Source: Hofstenia miamia (Eukaryota > Xenacoelomorpha > Acoela). From it: a stretch of DNA of 42,027 nt. Position numbers and translations under genes: made by a program. A model generated the notes under the pieces. It saw nothing but the letters and a program-made list of their open reading frames with translations, did no database searches and was not told the origin of the DNA. Positions 33,490 to 42,027 of the stretch are shown here, one piece after another. The stretch spans positions 1 through 42,027 of the forward strand of contig SCFE01000052.1 in assembly GCA_004352715.1 (NCBI GenBank). Direction: 5' to 3'. The number at the start of each line of letters is the position of its first letter. Position 1 is the stretch's first letter.

Positions 33490-33777
33490 TGAAGTAATTA
33501 ATGTGGATCAAGTAAATAAATGCTAAAGAGATTCTAAAATAATAATTCTATCAAAAATCTATCCCAAGATCTTCATCATCATTGTGATGTTAGAACACAA
33601 TGGATGTTCACTTTCAAAACTATCTCCATTCATAAAAATAATGTTTCTATGACATGCAGATCATATTTCAACCTTTTCCAACTTCATAATTCCTTACATG
33701 TTTAAAATCCCCAATGTTCCTGAAGTTTATACTAAAATTTTCATAACTAATTTTTGAATATTATAGTTTACTAAGTA
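33490..33777 (+). repeat. decayed tail of an earlier unit U
   Basis: Weak but ordered similarity to the unit tail: TGGATCAAGTAAA, then TATCCCAAGATCTTCATCATC with the ATTGTGATGTT half-hairpin, then TTTCTATGACAT, TTTCAACCTTTTCCAACTTC and CCTGAAG. More diverged than the units that follow. Confidence 0.65.
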
Positions 33778-35439
33778 CTAATTTTTCAGAACGTAAATAA
33801 GAAAACGAAATATCTTTGAAATATTAATTCAACTTACCCATATACTCACATACATATACATACACACACCGTAGGTACTAACACAAATACACCCAGCGGA
33901 GTTCAACTGGGTGGGTGGCGTTTGCCTGTTAGAGTTGTGTGAGGCTTCAGCCGAACTATTTTTATTGCTGTTTAACCGGTTAGCCATAAATGGGGTGGGG
34001 ATAAAGTCCAGCACAAATCGCGCTTAGAATTTCCTGAAATTTTGCACAGAGTATCTTCGATCGATATCAGCCTCGGAGCCAAAATTGCTAAGGATGCTAT
34101 TCACTTTGAGGGTACCCCATACCCCCCCAAAATCGGTCTACTTTTTCGATTTTTCTGATTTTCGGGTTTTTGCTTACGCACCCCCCAATAATTGTTTAAA
34201 GTGCGGTATATATTATAGGTATAATAAAGTTCGATCGATGGTCGATCTACTCAAAGAATATAATTTAAGATTAGATAAAAGGCTTTTGGAAAGCCCAATA
34301 GGCATCCAGTGTTTGCACACTCGACAAAATTTTGCAAATTTTTTGCGTTTTTTGGCTCTAGCCTATTCGATCTTGGGTTTTAGGCTTTTTGACTTTCAGA
34401 TGAAATCTTCCTCTAGTCTTGTTCGTTCGAATGAGCTATCAACATCCAAAATCCATGGACTGGAAGTCCCATACCAAAATTTCCCATTTTGCCTACTTTG
34501 CTGTTTTTTAGCCGTTTTTGACCAATTTTTATGCATTTATCCAATATTGTGCAAAATCTTTGTTGCGAAAAATTCTAATTTTAATATATTCTTGAATCGC
34601 TTCAGAAATAGATGTTGTGTACAAATTTTCAAGTCGATATACCTAGAAGTTCCGGAGTTATTAGATGAAAAATTTTGACACAGATGGCTAAAAAATCACG
34701 CACTGACCAAATTTACGCACTAATAGCTCAATGAGTTTTAAACATATTTACATTCTGCTAGAATAGTTAGATGCATTTTAAATAGGGCTTTCGAATGATA
34801 TATAAGATATTAATATCGGACAGGTACAGGCCGAGAAAAAAATTTTAAATATAAAAATTACGAACACTTTTCGTATAATTTCAGCTAATGTCAGAGATGT
34901 CAGCTCAATTAAAAGCAATTATATATACAGAAAGGTCCGAATTCTTAATAGTGCACTTCTATGGTAGTAGTTACACATGATATCAAATTTTTAACTTCAT
35001 TTGGAAAAGGGTTCTTGAGATATCGTCAATATATGCATTATATATATATAAGCTAGTGGCGATATTTGTTTGAACATTACAAACAGCAGCCTTTCTTCCT
35101 TTGAGATCCCCGGAGGGTGGATCAAGTGAAGAAAGGCAATTGAAAACCAAATTTCAATAACTCTCCCCGATCCTATCCCTAGAACCTCAAGATCATTGTG
35201 ATGTTGTACCATTAGTATATTTCAATTTCTAACTTAAATCCAATTATTAATACAATGTTTTTATGACATTTTGACATTGTTCCAACCTTCTTCAACTGCA
35301 GAATCATCAAGAATCATAAGGATCTTCAGGAATTCTGGAGGTTTTGAATTACGTTTTTCAATTGAATTCGAATTATTTTAGTTTATTATATACTAAAAAA
35401 CCTTTAACTATTTTACTATAAAACTTTTTACTATAACTC
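33778..35439 (+). repeat. unit U, copy B1 (array upstream of Helitron copy 3)
   Basis: Head TTCAACTGGGTGGGTGGCG at 33902, next head 1555 bases later. About 44 bases (34277-34320) differ from all other units and instead resemble 39503-39549 next to Helitron copy 3, sharing GGCATCCAGTGTTT. The frame at 34085-34678 is the unit-associated ORF extended by this replacement. Confidence 0.9.
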
Positions 35440-36994
35440 ATACACCGACCTCAGACTTCAACTGGGTGGGTGGCGTTTGCCTGTTAAAGTTGTGTGAGGC
35501 TTCAGCCGAACTATTTTTGTTGCTGTTTAACCGGTTAGCCTTAAAAGGGGTGCTGAGAGAGTTTGAGCGCAAATCGCGTCAGAATTTTCTGAAATTTTGC
35601 ACAGAGTAACTTCGATCGATATCAGCCCTGGAGCCAAAATTGCTAAGAACGCTATTCACTTTGAGGGTACCCCCTACCCCCCCAAAATCGGTCTACTTTT
35701 GATTTTTTGCTGATTTTCGGGTTTTTGCTCACGGCCACCCCAAAAATTTTTGAAAGTGCGGGATATATTATATGCATAATAAAGTTCGATCGATGGTCGA
35801 TTTACTCATGTAAAAATATTTAAGATTGGATAAAAACTGACCGAGCTATAGCCGGCCAAAGTAGGCCAACTCGACAAAATTTTGCAAATTTTTTGCGTTT
35901 TTTGGCTCTAGCCCATTCGATCTTGCGTTTTGGGCTTTTTGACCTTCAGATGAAATCTTCCTCTAGTCTTGCTCGTTCGAATGAGCTATCAACATCCAAA
36001 ATCCATGGACTCGAACTCCCATACCAAAATTTCCCATTTTGCCTACTTTGCTGTTTTTTGGCCGTTTTTGACCAATTTTTATGCATTTATGCAATATTGT
36101 GCAAAATCTTTGTTGCGAAAAATTCTAATTTTAATATATTCTTGAATCGCATCAGAAATAGATGTTGTGTACAAATTTTCAAGTCGATATACCTTAAAGT
36201 TCCGGAGTTATTAGATGAACAATTTTTACACAGATGGCTAAAAAATCACGCACTGACTAACTTTAAGCGCTAATAGCTCAATGAGTTTTAAACATATTTA
36301 CATTCTGTTTTCATAGTTAGATGCATCAGAAATAGGGCTTTCGAATGATATATAGGATGTTAATATCTGACAAGTACAGGCCGAGAAAAAAATTTTAAAT
36401 CTAAAAATTACGATCACTTTTCGTAGAATTTCAGCTAATGTTATAGATTTAAGCTCAAATGCAATTAACTATATATACAGAGAGGTCTGAATTCTTAATA
36501 GTGCACTTCCTTAGTAGTAGTTACATATGATATCAAATTTTTAACTTCATTTGGACAAGGGTTCTTGAGATATCCTCAATATATGCAATATATATATATA
36601 TAAGCTAGTGGGGATATTTGTTTAAACATTACAAACAGCAGCCTTTCTTCCTTTGAGACCCCCGGAGGGGTGGATCATGTGAAGAAAGGCAATCGAAAAC
36701 CAAATTCCACAAATCTTTTCCGATCCTATCCCAAGAACTTCAACATCATTATGATGTTGTACCACTATTAAAATTCACTTTCTAACTTAAATCCATTTAA
36801 TAAAATTATGTTTTATGACATATTAACAATGTTTCAACCTTCTTCAACATAGAATCATCAAGAATCCTAAGGATCTTCAGGATTTCTGAAGGTTTTCACA
36901 TTCAAATTTATATATAAATGAAATCATTGTGGTTTTTTGTGTGCTAACAAACTTTGAACTATTGTACTATAACACTTTTTACTATGTACTACTC
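35440..36994 (+). repeat. unit U, copy B2
   Basis: Head at 35457, next head at 37012 (1555 bases). Best match to A1 among the full units. It contains the TA run (about 36589-36602), the stem-loop and the AACATCA...TGATGTT hairpin, the latter with one change. Confidence 0.9.
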
Positions 36995-38090
36995 ATACAC
37001 CGACCTCAGACTTCAACTGGGTGGGTGGCGTTTGCCTGTTAGAGGTTGTGTGAGGCTTCAGCCGAACTATTTTTGTTGCTGTTTAACCGTTTAGCCATAA
37101 AAGGGGTGCTACAAAGGATCTCAGCTTCTGCGTGTTAGAATTTCTTGAAATTTTGCACAGAGTATCTTCGATCGATATCAGCCCTGGAGCCAAAATTGCT
37201 AAGAACGCTATTCACTTTGAGGGTACCCCCTACCCCCCCAAAATCGGTCTACTTTTGATTTTTTTCTGATTTTCGGGTTTTTGCTCACGGCCACCCCAAA
37301 ATTTTTTTAAAGTGCGGGATATATTATATGCATAATAAAGTTCGATCGATGGTCTATTTACTCATGTAAAAATATTTAAGATTGGATGAAAATTGATGGA
37401 GCTATAGCCGGCCAAATTAGGCCAACTCGACAAAATTTTGCAAATTTTTTACGTTTTTTGGCTCTAGCTCATTCGATCTTGGCTTTTGAGCTTTTTGATC
37501 TTTAGATGAAATCTGCGTCTAGTCTTGCTCGTTCGAACGAACTATCAACATCCAAAATCCATGGACTGGAAGTCCCATACCAAAATTTTCAATTTTGCTT
37601 ACTTTGCTGTTTTTTGCCGTTTTTGACCAATTTTTTTGCTATTAATCAATATTATGCAAAATCATTATTGCGAAAAATTCTAATTTTAATATATTCTTAA
37701 ATCGCATCAGAAATAGATGTTGTGTACAAATTTTCAAGTCGATATACCTAGAGGTTCCCTAGTTACTAGAACAACAATTTTTTTGCAGATTGCTAAAAAA
37801 TCACGCACTGACCAAGTTTAGGCGTTAATAGCTCAATGAGTTTTAAACGTATTTACAATCTGCTTTCATAGTTAGATGCATCAGAAATAGGGCTTTCGAA
37901 TGATATATTGAATGTTAATATTTAACAAGTACAGGCCGAGAAAAAAATTTTAAATCTAAAAATTACGATCGCTTTTCGTAGAATTTTAGCAAATGTCAGA
38001 GATGTAAGCTCAAATGCAATCAATTATATATACATAGAGAGGTCCAAACATATACATTATATATATATATATATATAATTACTTTTGATA
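36995..38090 (+). repeat. unit U, copy B3, truncated at the TA microsatellite
   Basis: Head at 37012. It stops at the TA run (about 38056-38078), the same truncation point as A2, and is followed by the same promoter segment. Confidence 0.9.
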
Positions 38091-38475
38091 TCAAATTTAG
38101 AAATTCATTTAAGTTTTTTCAATAATTCATCATAGTATATCTTGTATTTTATTTATTGTTCTGACTAAACATAAAAATATACATGTATACATGTAATGTA
38201 TATCGTATTATAATATATTGGTTTGGTGTTGATAAACTACTCAATTAGCCCAGGCGGTAATCACTATTGTTCTTTGTTTCTGGCGTCAGCTGCTATGGTG
38301 CACTAATTAATTAATTACCAGTCGTTTCACCGTGGGTAGGAAGCCTTAACCGCAAAACTTCGCTTTGAAGTACGGGCCACTGATTAATGCTTTGATGGCG
38401 GCCGCGCCTTTGAATAACTAGTATATAAGGCCCCTAAAATTTTAGTTAATCGCCTCATCGAGTGCCCAGAACAGC
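38091..38475 (+). promoter_or_regulatory. promoter and 5' leader of Helitron copy 3
   Basis: Near-identical duplicate of 22851-23231 including TATATAAGG (about 38422-38430) and the ATG context. The strong conservation of this noncoding block next to more variable repeats suggests either recent duplication or function. Confidence 0.75.
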
Positions 38476-39554
38476 ATGCCTAAGAAAGCTAAACGCAAAT
38501 CTAGCACTGCTAAGTGCCCAACATGTAGTAGCTTTATAAAGTCTGCAAGAATATATACAGAGAGATCCGAATTTTTAATATGCAGAGATATAGTTCAAGT
38601 ACTAGCGAATTTTTAATACTGATCAGCTATGCAGATCAAAAGCTTTGGATTATCCTACGGGATTAAATGACGAAAATATTACTGATCAGCCTTGCAGATC
38701 AAATGCGTGGCTTTCTAAAGTCTGCTGAAGAGCCTTGCTCTAAATGTCGGAAATTTGAACTGCTGCCCAACAGTTCAAAACGCGAAGTGGTTACTGATCA
38801 GCCTTGCAGATCAAATAGAGAGTTGGATTGTCCTTCGGGATTAAGAAATACAGGTACTGATCAGCTTTGCAGATCAAATAGCGAGTTGGATTGTCCTTCG
38901 GGGCTTACAGGTACTGATCAGCCTTGCAGATCAAATATGTTGGATTGTCCTACGGGATCTAATGACGAAATGATTGATGATTTAAATACGGCATTTATTG
39001 AAGATGTGCCTAGCACATCAGAAATAGTATTTTCACATTGTGAAAACTGCCTAAGGGTAGCCACGGATGCATATCCGTTGGAATTAACCCAAACTGATCT
39101 ATGCAACATGATTCAAAGAAAGTTCTCAAATCTTTCATTTTCAACACGTGGAAATAGATACAATTTAGAAAGTGCTTTGCTTTGCACTGAATGCACAACT
39201 TACATTAGTCGTGGTGATAAAGGAGAATGGGTTAGTGCATGGCCCTCATACATTTGCTATATTTTAGTAAATGGTACAAACAACACAAGGGAGTTTTGGG
39301 CTTGCTTGCCCTTAACATTACGGAAATCTTGGATTCTAATGAAATCTAAATTTCATATAGAATTCAAAAACTATGACGAAACAATGCCCAATGCTTATTT
39401 TATTGATATGACGCAAGTCATAATTGACGGAAAAGCAGTTATATCTGCAGGCAAATTAGTGAATTTGCGAAAATGGCTGAATGAACATCCTGTATGTTCT
39501 GTAAAAGACTTTTGGAAGGTCCGGTTTTGGGCATCCAGTGTTTCCACACTATAG
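38476..39554 (+). pseudogene. Helitron Rep-helicase, copy 3, N-terminal fragment, rearranged
   Basis: The promoter-proximal ATG (38476) starts as in copy 1 but enters foreign sequence after about 24 codons and stops at 38614-38616. The intruding 38543-38705 segment contains a piece of unit U (TATATACAGAGAGATCCGAA) and two extra ACTGATCAGC repeats (38618 and 38681). A second ATG at 38667 restores the frame for CSKC and the five-repeat cysteine region. Homology to copy 1 (through CENC and CTEC, to VCSV) ends at 39503. Beyond it the frame adds 17 unrelated residues and stops at 39554. Rep and helicase domains are missing, so it cannot be an active transposase. It is useful because it preserves the reading frame lost in copy 1 near 23395. 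Confidence 0.88.
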
Positions 39555-39826
39555 CTGTTTTAATTGATTCCAAATTTGTTTTCATTTATTTGCAAAGCCT
39601 ATGCCAGCATTGAGCCCAAAACCATTGCCAACACCTTCGCAAGACCTCATTCTAATTTACTAAATTTTTTAAAATGCAAATATCTCAAGGCTTTTGGCAA
39701 ATTGGCGCAAAATTCATTTAAACACTAAATATTTATTATCTCTGCCAATATTGAGCCCATTTCAATCAAACCAAAGCAGTCTGGAGCAGGCCAAATTGGG
39801 GTACATGCTGAAATAACAAACACAAC
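39503..39826. other. junction segment between Helitron copy 3 and family C
   Basis: Starts with 47 bases resembling 34277-34320 of unit B1, then about 280 bases without recognised features. Similar phrases recur within it (GCCAGCATTGAGCCCA and GCCAATATTGAGCCCA), hinting at an old internal duplication. Confidence 0.5.
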
Positions 39827-39972
39827 TTGAAGCTGCATAGTTTAGGCAAAAGGGCGCAATTTGTGCTTTTGAGTTTAAATGGCGCCAGCTTGTTGTTGGC
39901 TTACAAATTGTTTCAAAAGTTGATGCTAACATATAGAAGGCATCCCACTGTGTCCGACAGTGCCGAAAAATT

Positions 39973-40125
39973 TCAATAAATGCTCATAGGTTGAGTGGGA
40001 AATGCGGGTAAATTTTCAAACTTACATGAAATAGGTAAAGAGCAATATTTAGCACGCAATTTCTCTGCCAGTTCTTGACGGATTTCAATAATTTTTTTTG
40101 CATTCGATAGAGCAAGAGCTCTTCT
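39973..40125 (-). pseudogene. 50-codon ORF of family C, second copy
   Basis: Minus-strand equivalent of 7449-7601, still open, again bounded upstream by an in-frame TAA. Changes relative to the first copy are few and conservative. Unrecognised; it could be an exon captured by the repeat. The opposite strand also has a frame ending at about 39979 (SDSAEKFQ), so strand choice is uncertain. Confidence 0.3.
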
Positions 40126-41045
40126 TTATAAATCTATCTCAACATACGCCGTAGTTCAGAATGGCTTTCTAAAATAAACAAAATAGCTTTGATTTCACTA
40201 GTTTTCCAGTTGCTCATATAATACATGATAATTGAATATTTTGTACAGTGTCTTTAATAAATGTATTTTGAAATTGTAATAATGGTAATAACTTGGCATC
40301 ATTCAAAAGATAAAATGATAAAACAATCAACTGCTATTATTTTGAAATTGTAATAAATGGTAACAACTTGGCATAATTCAAAAGATAAAATGTTCAAACA
40401 ATTAACATCTATAAATTCCAAGTAATTGTAGGTGATGTATTCTTTCTTAAGCTAAGATAATCGACGCTGCGAAGGTTGTATTTACAGTTTATTGAAGAAA
40501 TTCTGAATTATGTGAAAGGTGGTACATCTGTCAAGTAACCATATGATTATTGAATTAGCTTGAAAATCTGTGTTATGTAACATGCCAAATACCGTCAAAA
40601 GCTGTCTTTTAAATTATCTTGTTTGTAAAAAATATTCAAAGTCTTCTTCAATATCTAATCTAGGCAATAGAATGAAAAACAGTAATTTACAAATTGTGTG
40701 TGATAAATGCAGAATTTTTTCCCGAAATAAATATAATTTGAATAGCATGCGTTTTAAATTAGAAAATTGTAAGAAAATGTTTGTAATTAATGTATTTTTT
40801 CTGTATTGAATAACTGTGTGAAGTTATTTTCTATTAATGTATTGTGGATATATTCACGAATTGTAGTAGCTCTGGCATGTATACTCTTTAATACTTTCCT
40901 GATATTGGGAGCCAGTTCAGTGCACTATTTTTTTAATGTGTTGAATTATAAAAGCTTAGAGATATATTTACTGAAATGATTTTTTTGACGCAAATTAAAA
41001 GTGAAAATTTAATATTCATATATAATTTTCATAATACATCCTGTC

Positions 41046-41249
41046 ATGTTTTTAGCAATATTTTGTTGTCGGCCAATTATTTTGCTAGAAATGAAGAGCA
41101 AATTTGTAGAACAGTGTACGTATCGTAATTTACAGATGTTGGTCTCAATACATACTGAAGATTTCTTCTACAATTTAAATGATTTTGACAAAATCAATTT
41201 CAAACATAAATTGAATATCCATCAATCGGAAATAATTTTGTGTCTTTAG
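41046..41249 (+). CDS. small hypothetical ORF at the 3' side of family C
   Basis: Complete 67-codon version of the frame at 9978. It has one 3-base in-frame deletion in the cysteine run, Thr to Pro beside it and Lys to Thr downstream. The hydrophobic first 17 residues could be a membrane or signal segment. No recognised domain. Confidence 0.25.
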   Translation: MFLAIFCCRPIILLEMKSKFVEQCTYRNLQMLVSIHTEDFFYNLNDFDKINFKHKLNIHQSEIILCL

Positions 41250-41322
41250 CTCATTGAAATCTTAAGGAGATTTGTGAATTGTATTTGTAATGTATCATAG
41301 ATTAAGAGCTTATGTAGTTTAG

Positions 41323-41443
41323 NNNNNNNNNNNNNNNNNNNNNNNNNNNNNNNNNNNNNNNNNNNNNNNNNNNNNNNNNNNNNNNNNNNNNNNNNNNNNN
41401 NNNNNNNNNNNNNNNNNNNNNNNNNNNNNNNNNNNNNNNNNNN
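41323..41443. other. assembly gap, 121 n, flanked by the same 30 bases
   Basis: 41293-41322 and 41444-41473 are the same 30-mer (TATCATAGATTAAGAGCTTA and ten more bases). The real gap is therefore probably zero: overlapping contig ends, or one true tandem repeat. Confidence 0.95.
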
Positions 41444-41473
41444 TATCATAGATTAAGAGCTTATGTAGTTTAG

Positions 41474-42027
41474 CAACTCATTATCATACAAATTGTGAGC
41501 CTTTTCAGTATATATTAGGCGCGGATTGGAATGAAATTTCTCAAGATGTTAATAATGATACAGTATTGATTTCAGTGTTATACTTCTAATTACATTTGCC
41601 TATACTGCTAAAATATATTTAGTTTTTCAGATATATTTGTTTAGTAATATTGGTGTATACATAGCTGTAATCTATAAGTACTTGCGATTTAAAGAGTAAA
41701 TTTTGAATATTGTGATTGTTGTTTTGAAATTTTTGAAATTTAATTGTAAAAATATAATATTTCAGGCCCATATCTTAATGTTATAATTGCCTTAGTTTAA
41801 TATATTGAAACACTGATGGTTATAATATAATCGCATTCATCTCAATGTGATAAATTAAGTTTAAACATATAAAAACTACAAAAAATAAGCAATCACAAAT
41901 CGAAAATATATAGTAAATTGCTTCAGTTTTTATCATATTATATGTATTAAGGCATACAGAAGACGTGTAAATGTGTCATTTTCGTGAAATCCCCTATTAA
42001 TATATGATTATTATTAAGGCAAACAAT
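41474..42027. other. AT-rich end of window
   Basis: No gene, repeat or RNA recognised. Confidence 0.6.

Larger units (their letters stand above)
39827..41249 (+). repeat. family C repeat, complete continuous copy
   Basis: The only family C copy without an internal gap. It corresponds to the reverse complement of 6766-7745 and, from 40072, to 8746-10172 in the same orientation. It shows the 252-bp segment once and the roughly 70-bp segment twice. No terminal repeats are evident and I cannot assign it to a known element class. Confidence 0.88.

Noticed and set aside
40570-40809. 79-codon ORF in family C with CDKC and MRFKLENCKK.
   Set aside because: The equivalent frame is broken at its start in the copy at 9240-9730, so conservation is confined to the last 45 codons, which are also simply the best-conserved bases of the repeat.

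Overview
The window is AT-rich eukaryotic nuclear DNA built almost entirely of transposable elements. The evidence is one long intronless Helitron-type Rep-helicase gene with a TATA-like promoter, the C-terminus of a non-LTR retrotransposon with a restriction-like endonuclease, many TA microsatellites, and no operon-like packing or prokaryotic signals. An invertebrate animal is my best guess. The species cannot be fixed from the sequence. I see no convincing host gene.

Layout. 1-1447: retrotransposon C-terminus on the minus strand, open into a 1000-base gap. 2448-6764: AT-rich DNA with a 265-bp direct repeat, then inverted copies of the repeat called 'unit U' here (about 1.55 kb). 6766-10172: two arms of an inverted repeat ('family C') around a gap. 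11173-14340: C-terminal third and 3' end of Helitron copy 2. 14341-20106: AT-rich DNA with one isolated 319-residue ORF. 20107-22850: one full and one truncated unit U in tandem. 22851-23231: promoter segment. 23232-31390: Helitron copy 1, nearly intact. 31391-33480: AT-rich spacer. 33490-38090: a decayed trace of unit U, two full units and one truncated unit. 38091-39503: promoter and N-terminal piece of Helitron copy 3, broken and chimeric. 39827-41249: family C again. The remainder is featureless.

How the parts fit. Copies 1 and 3 share one architecture: tandem unit U, then promoter, then Rep-helicase gene. Copies 1 and 2 share the end of the gene plus a noncoding tail ending in a nested GC-rich hairpin. 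A rolling-circle element with a long 5' array of units, a gene and a 3' hairpin explains this well.

The most unusual signal is a decamer, CAGGGATAAC. It occurs many times in copies 1 and 2, always on the gene's strand, always read as Arg-Asp-Asn in the coding part, and it continues into the untranslated tail. I know of no described role for it.

Four gaps (three of exactly 1000 bases, one of 121) and two single n's mark contig joins. Several apparent rearrangements sit on those joins and should be treated as possible assembly artefacts.
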